From assembly GCA_964402175.1 (NCBI GenBank), contig CAYOBN010000009.1, positions 28,199 to 92,198 on the forward strand: a DNA stretch of 64,000 nt, read 5' to 3'. Origin of the DNA: JAWKUK01 sp964402175. Lineage in GTDB: Bacteria > Planctomycetota > UBA1135 > GCA-002686595. The position numbers and the translations under genes are program-made. Positions 38,866 through 48,016 of this stretch are shown here, piece after piece (position 1 is the first letter of the stretch; each line of letters opens with the position of its first letter). The notes beneath the pieces were generated by a model. The model searched no databases, had not been told where the DNA came from, and saw only the letters and a list, made by a program, of their open reading frames with translations.

Positions 38866-39630
38866 TCAACGCTCCAGGACGGCGACCGGGTGGACGCCGC
38901 GGGCGTCCGTCAGGGTGGCGCCGGGGCCATCGGCCCAGAAGGCGACACTGGCTGGGGCCCGCACCGGCGCCGGGGTGCCGGCGCCCGGCCACCCGGCGCC
39001 CGGCCCTGCCGCAGCATCGGCCGCAGGGCGCACGCGCACGGCGACGCCGACGGGCGCCTCCAAGAGCCCCCACGCGGTCTGGAGCCGCACGGGCCCGAGC
39101 CCGTCGAGGGCACCGCCGAGGAGCCGCAGGGACGGCGGTCCGAGGCGCTCGACGAGCAGCCGCGCACCGGGCAGGAGCGTCAGCCGTCCCTCCCCCACCC
39201 CGATTTCGAGTCGGCTGTCGGCGGCCGCGGTCAGCACGTCGCCGGGGACGGCCCGCGCGCGCTCACCCGGGGCCGTCAAGCGGTGCCCGCCGATCGTGCC
39301 CTGCCCCGCGAGGAGGCGCCCCTCGAGGCCCGCCGCGCGCGCGATGCCGCCCGGCCGCAGGGCCGCGAACAGCAGCACGATCGCGAGGGACCACAGCGCC
39401 GTGCGCGCCTTCAGGCCCCGCACGGGCTCGCGCGCTCGGACGAGCCGCGTGAGCTCACGCCGCCGCTGGGCGACGAGCTCCTCGACGGCGCGGACGCGCT
39501 CGGGGCTCGGCCCCGGGCGCGTCGGCGCCGTCGCAGCGCCCGTCGCAGCGCCCGCCGCAGCGCCCGCCGCAGCGCCCGCCGGGGTTTTCTGCGCGGTCTC
39601 CGTCGCGGCGTCCCTCGGTCGTGATTCCAT
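38866..39630 (-). CDS. FecR-domain single-pass membrane protein
   Basis: 254 residues. N-terminal 40 residues are Ala/Gly/Thr-rich and encoded by a 12-bp tandem repeat; then a charged helix (residues 45-70), one transmembrane segment (about 76-93, LWSLAIVLLFAALR) and a C-terminal FecR-like beta domain (about 100-225) with AVPGDVLTAAADSRLEIGVG and LLPGARLLVERLGP. FecR domains in planctomycetes often occur without a FecI sigma factor and may sense or bind ligands; no sigma factor gene lies nearby. Location at the inner membrane with the FecR domain outside is inferred. Confidence 0.7.
   Translation of the reverse strand: MESRPRDAATETAQKTPAGAAAGAAAGAATGAATAPTRPGPSPERVRAVEELVAQRRRELTRLVRAREPVRGLKARTALWSLAIVLLFAALRPGGIARAAGLEGRLLAGQGTIGGHRLTAPGERARAVPGDVLTAAADSRLEIGVGEGRLTLLPGARLLVERLGPPSLRLLGGALDGLGPVRLQTAWGLLEAPVGVAVRVRPAADAAAGPGAGWPGAGTPAPVRAPASVAFWADGPGATLTDARGVHPVAVLER
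39532..39579. repeat. four 12-bp tandem repeats in the FecR-like gene
   Basis: CGCAGCGCCCGY repeated four times without interruption, encoding the Ala/Gly-rich N-terminal tail on the minus strand. Copy number is likely variable by slippage; the frame is preserved because the unit is 12 bases. Confidence 0.85.
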
Positions 39631-39741
39631 CGCGTCTTCGCTTCCGTCGCCCTCCTCGTCGGCAGACGCGGCGCGCAGCTTGACCTCGCGGCGGGGTCGC
39701 GCGCGCGCCGGGGCGCTCGCGCGCTCGCGCGGCGCCGGAGC

Positions 39742-41211
39742 TCACGCGAGGCGCTGGACCCCAGCCGCGATGCGCGCCAGCGCCCGCCCGCGGCCCAGGA
39801 GCTCGACCGCATCGAAGAGGTCGCGCCCGCCGGCCATCCCCGTGAGCGCGCAGCGCAGCGGCTGGAACAGCGCCGGCAGCTTCAGCCCCGCCCCTTGCAC
39901 CCACGCTTTGGCGCCCTGGGCCAGCTCGGCCGCCGCCGCGGACTCCGGCTGCGCCGTGAGCCACTCCGCGAACCCCGCGAGCGTCGCCGTGCGCGCCGCG
40001 TGTTTGCGGGCGCCCTCCTCCGCGTCGCTCGCGTACGGCACCGCGTCATCCGGCGCAAAGAAGTGCGCGATGCGCGCCGGCAGGTCGGAATAGAGCTGGA
40101 TGCGCTCCTGCTCCCCCGCGACGACGCCCTGGTACCACGCCGCGCGCTCTCCGAGCTCGCGCTCCGTCATCAGGCCCGCGGCGACGACGTACGGCGCGCA
40201 GCGCTCGGCCACTAGGGCCAGCGGCTGCTTGCGGATGACCTCGCCCGCGAGCCACTTGAACTTGTCGAAATCGAACACCGCGCCGGCTTTCTGCACGTCG
40301 CGCGGGTCGAAGTGCTGCACGAACGTCTCGACGTCGAACAGCTCCGTCGCGCCATCGAGCGCCCAGCCCTGCAGGCAGAGGAAGTTCACGATCGCCTCGC
40401 GCGGATAGCCCTTGGCGCGGTAATCGCCGAGCGCCGTGTCCCCGTGCCGCTTCGAGAGCTTCTTGCGGTTCGGACCGAGCATCAGCGGCAGGTGACCGAA
40501 CTGCGGCGGCGGCGCGCCGAAGGCGCGGTACAGGAGCAGCTGTTTGGGCGTATTGACGAGGTGCTCCTCGCCGCGCAGCACCTCGGTGATGCGCATGTCG
40601 ATGTCATCGCACACGACGACGAAGTTGTAGGTGGGTCCGCCGACCTGGCGCACCATCACCCAGTCATCCACCTCTTCGTGCTGGAACGTGACGGTGCCGC
40701 GCACAGTGTCTTCGAACGTCGTCGCCCCCTCCGGCACGCGGAAGCGCACGGCGTACGGCGTGCCCTGGGCGAGGTGTTGGGCGACCTCTTTCGCGCTGAG
40801 GTCGCGGCAGTGCCGGTCGTAGCGCGGCGTCTCCTTGCGCGCCTCCTGCTCGGCGCGCGCCGCCTCCAAGCGCTCGTGGGTGCAGAAGCAGCGGTACGCG
40901 TGGCCCGACGCGAGGAGCTCGTCCGCGCGCTCGCGGTGGCGCGCGATGCGCTCGCTCTGGCGGTACGGCGCGTAGGGCCCGCCGACGTCGGGCCCTTCGT
41001 CCCACGTGAGGCCGAGCCAGCGCAGCCCCTCGACGATCGCCGCTTCGCTCTCCGTGGTGCTGCGGTCGTGGTCGGTGTCCTCGATGCGCAGCACGAACAC
41101 CCCACCGCGGCGGCGCGCGGTGGCCCAGTTGAACAGGGCCGTGCGGCAGAGCCCGAGGTGCACGGTACCCGTGGGGCTCGGTGCGATACGGACGCGGACG
41201 GAATCGGACAT
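39742..41211 (-). CDS. gltX: glutamyl-tRNA synthetase
   Basis: 489 residues, normal length. Class I signatures: HIGH-type motif HLGL in RIAPSPTGTVHLGLCRTALF and KMSKS-type motif KLSKR in GPNRKKLSKRHGDTAL. The zinc-knuckle cysteines of bacterial enzymes are visible (CFC near 108 and the Cys in YDRHCRDL). It charges tRNA-Glu in the cytosol for translation and tetrapyrrole synthesis. The C-terminal anticodon-binding helical domain is complete. The gene is divergent from the adenosine deaminase gene, with a 112-base shared upstream region. Confidence 0.97.
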   Translation of the reverse strand: MSDSVRVRIAPSPTGTVHLGLCRTALFNWATARRRGGVFVLRIEDTDHDRSTTESEAAIVEGLRWLGLTWDEGPDVGGPYAPYRQSERIARHRERADELLASGHAYRCFCTHERLEAARAEQEARKETPRYDRHCRDLSAKEVAQHLAQGTPYAVRFRVPEGATTFEDTVRGTVTFQHEEVDDWVMVRQVGGPTYNFVVVCDDIDMRITEVLRGEEHLVNTPKQLLLYRAFGAPPPQFGHLPLMLGPNRKKLSKRHGDTALGDYRAKGYPREAIVNFLCLQGWALDGATELFDVETFVQHFDPRDVQKAGAVFDFDKFKWLAGEVIRKQPLALVAERCAPYVVAAGLMTERELGERAAWYQGVVAGEQERIQLYSDLPARIAHFFAPDDAVPYASDAEEGARKHAARTATLAGFAEWLTAQPESAAAAELAQGAKAWVQGAGLKLPALFQPLRCALTGMAGGRDLFDAVELLGRGRALARIAAGVQRLA

Positions 41212-41323
41212 CGGAGTCGCTTGACAGCAGAGGACACGCAGCGGCGCGGCGGACCGTCGCGTCGCGGGGCGGGGATCGGGGGCGCAGAGGATACGCGACG
41301 GCTGCCCCGGCTACAGTCACGGG

Positions 41324-42418
41324 ATGCCGACCCCGCCGCTCTCGGACGACGTCCTGCGCCGCGCCCCGAAGGTGCTCCTGCACGAACACCTCGACGGCTG
41401 CCTGCGCCCCGCTACGGTGCTGGAGCTGGCGGAGGCCGCGGGTTACGCCGGTTTGCCCGAGGGCGACGCCGAGCGCCTCGGGCGGTGGTTCTTCGAAGGC
41501 GCGGACCGCGGCTCCCTCCCCCAATACCTCGAGGGCTTCCGCCACACGATCGCCGTGATGCAGTCGGCGGCGGCCCTGGAGCGCGTCGCGTTCGAGCTCT
41601 GCGCGGACCTGGCCGCGGAGAACGTGGTGTATTTCGAGGTGCGTTTTGCGCCGCACTTCCACACGGCCGCGGGGCTCGGCCTCGACGCGGTGATGGAGGC
41701 CGTGCTCGCTGGCCTACGCCGGGGCAGAGCTGCGTTCGGCATCGAGTCGGGCCTGATCGTGTGCGCGCTGCGCAACCAGGGCGCGGCGCTGTCGCTCGAG
41801 CTCGCGGAGCTCGCTGTGTCGTGGTTCCACCACGGCTGCGTGGGTTTCGACCTCGCGGGTGAAGAGGCTGGGCACCCCGCGAAACACCACCTGGAGGCCT
41901 TCCAGCTCGTCAAACGCTCGAACGGCAACATCACGATCCACGCAGGCGAGAGCTTCGGCCCCGAGAGCATCTGGCAGGCCCTCCAGTATTGCGGCGCGCA
42001 CCGCATCGGCCACGGCACACGCCTCATCGAGGACATCGTCGTGTACGAGGGCAAAGTCATCCAGGTCGGCTCGCTCGCGCGTTACGTACTGGACCACCGC
42101 GTGCCGATCGAGTGCTGTTTACAGAGCAACGTGCACACGGGCGCAGTCCGCGAGCTCGCGCAGCACCCGTTCCGGTACTTCCTGGATCAGGGCTATCGCG
42201 TGACGTTGAACACCGACAACCGGCTGATGAGCCATACCACGATGACCGACGAATTCCGCGTCGCACACGAGACGTTCGGTTGCGGGCTCGACGACCTCGA
42301 GCGAGTCACCGTCAACGCGATGAAGTCCGCGTTCTTCCCCTACGCCGAGCGCTGCCGCGTGATCCACCAACGCGTGCGTCCAGGTTACGCCGCGCTACGG
42401 ACGGAGCTCGCGCGATGA
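41324..42418 (+). CDS. add: adenosine deaminase
   Basis: 364 residues. Zinc ligands and catalytic residues of the adenosine/adenine deaminase family are visible: LLHEHLDGCLRP (H20, H22), ITIHAGESFGPES (His, Glu), CGAHRIGHGTRL, CCLQSNVHTGA and RVTLNTDNRLMSHT (Asp). The enzyme converts adenosine to inosine and ammonia in purine salvage. It is followed by an esterase gene overlapping by ATGA (42415-42418), so both proteins are probably made in a fixed ratio. Adenine deaminase remains a possible alternative activity; the HEHLDG form and the long insert before TDN favour adenosine deaminase. Confidence 0.87.
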   Translation: MPTPPLSDDVLRRAPKVLLHEHLDGCLRPATVLELAEAAGYAGLPEGDAERLGRWFFEGADRGSLPQYLEGFRHTIAVMQSAAALERVAFELCADLAAENVVYFEVRFAPHFHTAAGLGLDAVMEAVLAGLRRGRAAFGIESGLIVCALRNQGAALSLELAELAVSWFHHGCVGFDLAGEEAGHPAKHHLEAFQLVKRSNGNITIHAGESFGPESIWQALQYCGAHRIGHGTRLIEDIVVYEGKVIQVGSLARYVLDHRVPIECCLQSNVHTGAVRELAQHPFRYFLDQGYRVTLNTDNRLMSHTTMTDEFRVAHETFGCGLDDLERVTVNAMKSAFFPYAERCRVIHQRVRPGYAALRTELAR

Positions 42419-43458
42419 GCGCCCCGCGCCCCCTCGGCGCGCTCGATGTCGCGCGCCGCGATCCGACGGCGTTCCTCGGCCGCGTCGAGCTGCCGGTCAT
42501 CGAGAGCGACGTCCTGCGCGAGAACCCGCTCGGCGATCCGCACGTGCGCGAAGTGCCGGTCTACGTGCCGCCCGACCACGACGGGCGCGAGCGCTTGCCC
42601 GTGGTGTTCCTCCTGTCGGGTTTCACGGGGCGCGGCCATGCGCTCCTCGAATCGCATCCGTGGAAAGCCGGCTTCGTGCGCCAGTGGGACCGCAAAGTGG
42701 CGCGCGGCGAGGCCCCGCGCGCGCTGCTCGTGATGCCCGACTGTTTCACGCGCCTCGGCGGCAGCCAGTACGTCAATTCCAGCGCGACCGGGCGCTACGA
42801 AGACCACGTCGCCGAGGAGCTCGTTCCGTTCATCCGGGCGCAATACTCCATGCATGACGCGTGCGCCGTCGCGGGCAAGAGCTCGGGCGGCTTCGGCGCA
42901 TTGCACCTCGCGATGCGCCGACCGGGACTGTTCCGCGCGGTCGGCTCGTTGAGCGGTGATTGCTGCTTCGAATACCCGTTCGCGAACGAGCTGCTCGTCG
43001 CAGCGCGTGGACTCTCGCCGCTCGGCGGCGACCCGCGCCGGTTCCTCGCGCGCTTCGAAGAGGGCCACGACCTGTCGGGCGACGCACACGCGGTGCTCAA
43101 TGTGATCGCGATGTCGGCGTGTTACTCGCCGAACCCCGCGTCGCCGTACGGCTTCGACCTGCCGATGGACGTCGACACGGGCGCGCGGCGCGGTGACGTG
43201 TGGCAGCGCTGGCTCGCGTTCGACCCCGTGCACGCTGCGGCGCGCCACACTGCGGCGCTCGGCGAGCTCGACCTGCTCTACCTCGAAGCCGGGGCGCGGG
43301 ACGAGTTTCACTTGCAGCTCGGCCTCAGGGTGCTCGTGCGCGAGCTCGAGCGCCTAGGAGTGCCCTATGAGCATGTCGAACACGACGGCGGACACTTCGG
43401 GCTCGATGCGCGCTACCACGCTGTGTTGCCGAAGCTCGTGGCGGCGATCTCGCCCTGA
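42415..43458 (+). CDS. alpha/beta-hydrolase, esterase D family
   Basis: 347 residues. Catalytic triad candidates: S156 in the nucleophile elbow GKSSGG, Asp in YLEAGARDEFH and His in EHDGGHFG. The N-terminal half has VPVYVPPDHDGRERLPVVFL and the oxyanion loop GFTGRG, both typical of the esterase D/feruloyl-esterase-like group (COG2382/COG0627). No signal peptide, so probably cytosolic. The ATG overlaps the adenosine deaminase stop and codon usage is as in neighbours. Substrate unknown; no link to nucleoside metabolism can be shown from sequence alone, though the coupling is suggestive. Confidence 0.85.
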   Translation: MSAPRPLGALDVARRDPTAFLGRVELPVIESDVLRENPLGDPHVREVPVYVPPDHDGRERLPVVFLLSGFTGRGHALLESHPWKAGFVRQWDRKVARGEAPRALLVMPDCFTRLGGSQYVNSSATGRYEDHVAEELVPFIRAQYSMHDACAVAGKSSGGFGALHLAMRRPGLFRAVGSLSGDCCFEYPFANELLVAARGLSPLGGDPRRFLARFEEGHDLSGDAHAVLNVIAMSACYSPNPASPYGFDLPMDVDTGARRGDVWQRWLAFDPVHAAARHTAALGELDLLYLEAGARDEFHLQLGLRVLVRELERLGVPYEHVEHDGGHFGLDARYHAVLPKLVAAISP

Positions 43459-43512
43459 GGCACGGCGGAAAACACGCAGTACCGAGATCCTGGGGCTCGG
43501 AGACAATCGGGA

Positions 43513-46500
43513 GTGATCGCCTGTGCTCCCGCTCTCTCCCCTCCGTCCCGCGCTGCCGCGGGGCTCTGCGCCGTGCTGCTACTCCCGATCCTCTGCACCC
43601 TCTCGTCCTTCGCGACCTCCGAGTCCCCTGCGGTCCCCACGGCGCATCTGCGCGCTGCGCGCTGGCTGTGGCACGACTGGAACGGCGATGGGCGCCTCGA
43701 CGCGCTCGCTCTCGACGTATACGGGCGGCTCACGCTCGCGGCACAGGACCGCGCGGGTCGCTTCAGCGATGTGACGGAGCTCGCCGGCCTCGGCGAGCTG
43801 CACGCGCTCGACGCGGTATTCGTCGACCTCGACAGCGACGGCCGCGACGACCTCGCGCTGCTGACGGCGGAGGGGGCGCTCGCGCTCTACCTGCAGCCCG
43901 ATCGCGGGCGCTTCCTGCCGATCGAGCCGCCGGCCCTCGGGTCCGGTTACGCGACGCTCGCGGCGCTCGACGTCGACGGCGACGGTCGCCGCGACCTGCA
44001 CCTGTCCGGGCCGCGCGGCGACGTGCTGCTGCGTCAGACCGGTGACGGGGGGCTCGAGCCGCTACCGCTCTCGACGGCCGCGCCGGGCGCGACGGAGTCC
44101 TCGGCGCTGACCTCTGGCGGCGCAGCGAGCAGCTTCGCGCCGCCCGTCGCGTCGCAGGCCCAAGGCAGCGCGTCGTTCGTATGCGTCGGCTCGATCGACG
44201 ACGTCTCGAGCGGCGCGTGCCTCGAAGCCTCGAGCGTCCCGCAGCTCGGGCGGCTCTATCCGCTCTCGCAAGCGCTTTTCGTCGCGCCGAACGGCGCCGT
44301 CGGGCTCGGCACGACCACGCCGGGTCCAAGGCTCGATGTCGCGGGTGTCGCGCGCGCGCAGCAGTTCGTTTCGACGACCAGCACTGGCACTCCGCCGTTC
44401 CTGATCTCGTCGCGCTCGGTCGTGCCGCTCTTGAACGCGGACCTGATCGATGGGCTCGATTCGACGGCGTTCCGCGCCGTGGCGACGCTGCTGACGACGG
44501 CGGACCTCGAGGACAACGCGATCACGGGGCCGAAGCTCGCCGCGGGCGCCGTGACGGCGGACAAACTCGCCAATGGCGCCGTGGATAGCAGCAAGTTGGC
44601 GCCGGGGGCTGTGGACGGCAACGCGCTGGCCTCGGGCGCGGTCACGGCGACGAAGCTCGCGCCCAGTGCGGTCGGTGAAGGAGCGCTCGCCGACCTCGCC
44701 GTCACGACGGACAAACTGGACTTCGGCGCGGTGCAGTCGGACAACCTCGCGGACGGCTCGGTCACGGCTGCGAAGCTCGCACCGGGCGCGGTGGGCGCGG
44801 GCACGCTCGGCGCCAGCTCGGTCACCTCGGCCGCGATCGTGGACGGCGCGGTCACGGAGGCCGACCTCGCGGCCGCGTCCGTGTCGAGCGCCAAGCTGCA
44901 GCTCTCCGCCGTCGGCACGCTGCAGATCCTCGATGGCGCGGTGCAGGGCGTCGATATCGCCGCTGGCGCGATCGGGACGGCGCAGCTCGGGCTCGGTGTC
45001 GTGACGGGGGACCGCATCGCAGCGGACGCCGTGGGTGCGAGTCAGCTCGCTGCGGGGGCGGTAGCGACGGACCGCATCGCGCCGGGGGCGGTCACGAGCG
45101 ATCGCATTGCAGCGGGCGCCGTGACGACGGATCGCATCGCACCGGGGGCGGTCTCGAGCGATCGCATCGCAGTGGACGCGGTAGCGACGGATCGCATCGC
45201 GCCGGGGGCGGTCACGAGCGATCGCATTGCAGCGGGCGCCGTGACGACGGATCGCATCGCACCGGGGGCGGTCTCGAGCGATCGCATCGCAGTGGACGCG
45301 GTAGCGACGGATCGCATCGCGCCGGGGGCGGTCACGAGCGATCGCATTGCAGCGGGCGCCGTGACCCTCGCGCGCATCGGCGCGAACGCCGTGGATTCAG
45401 CGCGTATCGTCGACGGCAGCGTCGACGCAGCAGACCTCGCATTCGGTGCGGTAACGACAGATCGCATCGCACCGGGGGCGGTTTCGAGTGACCGTCTCGC
45501 AGTGGACGCGGTGGCGACGGATCGCATCGCGCCGGGGGCAGTTACGAGCGACCGCATCGCAGCGGGCGCAGTGACCCTCGCGCGCATCGGCGCGAACGCC
45601 GTGGATTCGGCGCGTATCGTCGACGGCAGCGTCGGCGCCGCAGACCTCGCTGTCGGTGCGGTGACTACGGATCGCATCGCGCCGGGGGCGGTTACGAGCG
45701 ACCGCATCGCGGCGGGCGCAGTGACCCTCGCGCGCATCGGCGCGAACGCCGTGGATTCGGCGCGCANNNNNNNNNNNNNNNNNNNNNNNNNNNNNNNNNN
45801 NNNNNNNNNNNNNNNNNNNNNNNNNNNNNNNNNNNNNNNNNNNNNNNNNNNNNNNNNNNNNNNNNNGCGGGCGCAGTGACCCTCGCGCGCATCGGCGCGA
45901 ACGCCGTGGATTCGGCGCGCATCGTCGACGGCAGCGTCGGCGCCGCAGACCTCGCCGTCGGTGCGGTCACATCGGCGACGATCCTGAACGGCACCATCAC
46001 GGGCGCAGACCTCGCCGACGGCTCGGTCGGTGCCGCGGCGCTCGCGCCGGGCGCGGTCGACAGCAGCGCGATCGCCGACGGCTCGCTGCGCGACGTCGAC
46101 GTCAGCCCCACCGCGGCGATCCAAGGCACCAAGGTGCGCCCCGAGTTCGGCGCACAGACGGTGCGCTCGCTCGCGGGCGCGGTCTACGGCGCGCCCCAGG
46201 GGGACCGGGCCGAGCTCGGCGCGGTCGGCGCGCCGGTGCGCGCATTCAGCGGCGGCCTCGCAGGTGAGTTCAACGGGCGTGTCTCGGTCGACGCTGCGAC
46301 CCCGGCGCTGCCGGCGCTCGACGTCGAGCATTCCGCGGGGGGCAGCGGCGCGCGGGTCGCGCTCGCGGACCCTGCGGGGACCTCGTCGGCACCGGCGCTG
46401 CACGTCGTCGCGACCGGCGACGGCGCGGCGCGCGGTGTGCTCGTCGAGTCGCTCGGGCTCGGCAATACGGGCGCTGCGTTCCAGGTCGTGCACAGCGGCG

Positions 46501-47177
46501 CGGGGGTCGGCCTCGACATCGCCTCGGGTGCGTTGCCGCTGCGCCTCGATCGCACCATCAACGCGGGCACACTGATCGAAGCGCGCAACTCGCTCGACAT
46601 CGAGTTCCGCGTGGACAGCTCGGGCGATGTCTTCTGCGACGGCGCGTTCCTCGGCGGCGGCGCGGACTACGCCGAGTGGCTGGCGCTCGCCGATCCGAAC
46701 GAAGAGGTCCAGCCCGGCGATGTCGTCGCGGTGCGCGACGGCGCGATCGGCAAGGCGCTCGCGGGCGCGCAGCGTTGGATGGTCGTCAGCACGAACCCGG
46801 TTGTCATCGGCAACCACTCGGGCGCAGAGCACGACGGCCGCCCCGGCCACGCGATCGTCGCGTTCGTCGGGCGCGCGCCGGTGCGGGTGATCGGCCGCGT
46901 GCAAGCAGGCGACCTGCTGGTCGCGTCGGGACGCGGCGACGGCACCGCGGTCGCGGTCGCGCCGACCGCGGTGACGGCGGCGCACCTGGCGATCGCCGTG
47001 GGTACGGCTTGGTCCAGCGCAGACGGCGACGGGCCGGGGCTCGTCGAGGCCCTCGTCGGGATCGGCACCGAGCGCTTCGCCGCCCTCGCCGTCGCGCGGC
47101 TCGAGCGCGAGGCGCGCGAGCGCGACGCGCTCGTGCAGCGCCTCGCGGCGCGCATCGAGGCGCTCGAGCGCCGCTGA
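43513..47177 (+). CDS. fibre-like exported protein: FG-GAP, decapeptide repeats, C-terminal peptidase-G2-like region (gap inside)
   Basis: The gene starts at GTG 43513 and is interrupted by the 45767-45866 gap; 751 residues are visible before it and 436 after (frame resumes at 45867). A signal peptide (residues 1-35) is followed by FG-GAP-like calcium loops (DWNGDGRLDALA, DLDSDGRDDLALL, DVDGDGRRDLHL), then about 40 decapeptide repeats of pattern GAVTxDRIAP, a form seen in phage tail fibres and trimeric surface proteins. After the gap about eight more repeats lead to GADYAEWLALADPNEEVQPG, resembling autoproteolytic G2-like tail-fibre domains, and a final coiled coil. It is likely a trimeric surface fibre. 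Because the gap lies in the repeat, the real length is unknown, and the reading frames on each side are not in register across 100 N. Confidence 0.75.
45061..45360 (+). repeat. 120-bp near-perfect tandem repeat, 2.5 copies
   Basis: Bases 45061-45180, 45181-45300 and the half copy 45301-45360 differ at a single position. Each 120-bp unit encodes four decapeptides. Downstream, a related higher-order unit recurs at 150-bp spacing (GTGACCCTCG at 45571 and 45721). Confidence 0.95.
45767..45866. other. assembly gap, 100 N; 55-bp identical flanks
   Basis: The 55 bases before the gap (45712-45766) are identical to the 55 bases after it (45867-45921). The contig ends are therefore the same repeat copy or two copies; the gap size is not meaningful and the repeat number is unresolved. 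Confidence 0.95.
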
Positions 47178-47324
47178 GGGCCAGCGCCGACCCGCAGCCG
47201 CACGGGTTCGGCGGCTCGGATGAAGGATCCGCGCCGCCGTGGGTACAGTGACGAGGTCGTGTCCCTGCCGGTTTGCCGCGCAGGGTCCCACCCCGGAACC
47301 GGGCCTGCACCGCGGGCCCCGCCG

Positions 47325-47927
47325 ATGCCCTTCACGCCCATCACCGTGCCCCTGGCCGCCCCCGTCGCGGGCCTCACCGACCTCCTCGGCGACCTGACCG
47401 CGAGCCCGCTCTACTTCGGGGCCGCCGCGCTGGGCGGCGCGGTGCTCACCCTGCAGACGGTCCTCCTCCTGTTCGGCGGCGACAGCGGCGACGGTGAGGT
47501 CGGGGCCCAGGATGCGTCGGACGGCTTCGGGTTCCTGTCGATCCGCACCGTGGCTTCGTTCCTGACCTTCTTCGGGTTGATGGGGCTCTACGGGCGCGCG
47601 TCCGACTGGGGCACGGGGGCGACGCTCGGGGCGGCGACGGGCGCAGGGCTCGCGATGATGACCGTCGTCGCGTGGCTCTTCTCGCTGCAGCGCAACCTCG
47701 CGCAAGAGGGCACCCTCGAGCCCGCGCAGGCCGTCGGCTCGACCGCGCGGGTGTACCTGCGGATCCCGGGCGAGCGCAGCGGCCAAGGCAAAGTGACCGT
47801 CGCGCTGCAGGGCCGCACCGCCGAGTACAACGCGGTCACCGCGGGCCCTGAGCTCGCGACCGGCGCCGAAGTGCGCATCGTGCGCCAGGTCGATTCCAAC
47901 ACGTTCGAGGTCGAGGCTGTCGCCTGA
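47325..47927 (+). CDS. NfeD-like / DUF1449-type membrane protein, flotillin partner
   Basis: 200 residues. Three hydrophobic segments (about residues 25-50, 72-92 and 98-118) precede a C-terminal OB-fold-like domain (about 135-198: GSTARVYLRIPGERSGQGKV, then IVRQVDSNTFEVEAV). This is the design of NfeD family proteins and their relatives, which are almost always encoded next to SPFH-domain proteins; the flotillin gene begins 89 bases downstream. The likely role is organisation of membrane microdomains together with flotillin. ATG 47325 was chosen over upstream in-frame starts because the residues before it are Pro/Arg-rich and not membrane-like. Confidence 0.8.
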   Translation: MPFTPITVPLAAPVAGLTDLLGDLTASPLYFGAAALGGAVLTLQTVLLLFGGDSGDGEVGAQDASDGFGFLSIRTVASFLTFFGLMGLYGRASDWGTGATLGAATGAGLAMMTVVAWLFSLQRNLAQEGTLEPAQAVGSTARVYLRIPGERSGQGKVTVALQGRTAEYNAVTAGPELATGAEVRIVRQVDSNTFEVEAVA

Positions 47928-48016
47928 CCGCGGACGCACGTCCTCCGAATCCCGAGGCTTGGGCCCGAGAAGCCTAGCCTCCCGTCCCCGCCCCCCAAAC
48001 GGGGCTGCGCTCTGCC

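Larger units (their letters stand above)
44515..46079 (+). repeat. decapeptide (30-bp) repeat region of the fibre gene
   Basis: Consecutive 10-residue units of form x-A-V-x-x-x-x-I/L-A-x. Forty-one complete copies precede the gap and about eight follow. Early copies are diverged; copies from 45000 on are nearly identical at DNA level. Confidence 0.9.

Noticed and set aside
43513..47177. Prophage tail-fibre gene
   Set aside because: Repeat and C-terminal parts resemble tail fibres, but a signal peptide and FG-GAP head are present and no phage structural, lysis or integrase genes are nearby.
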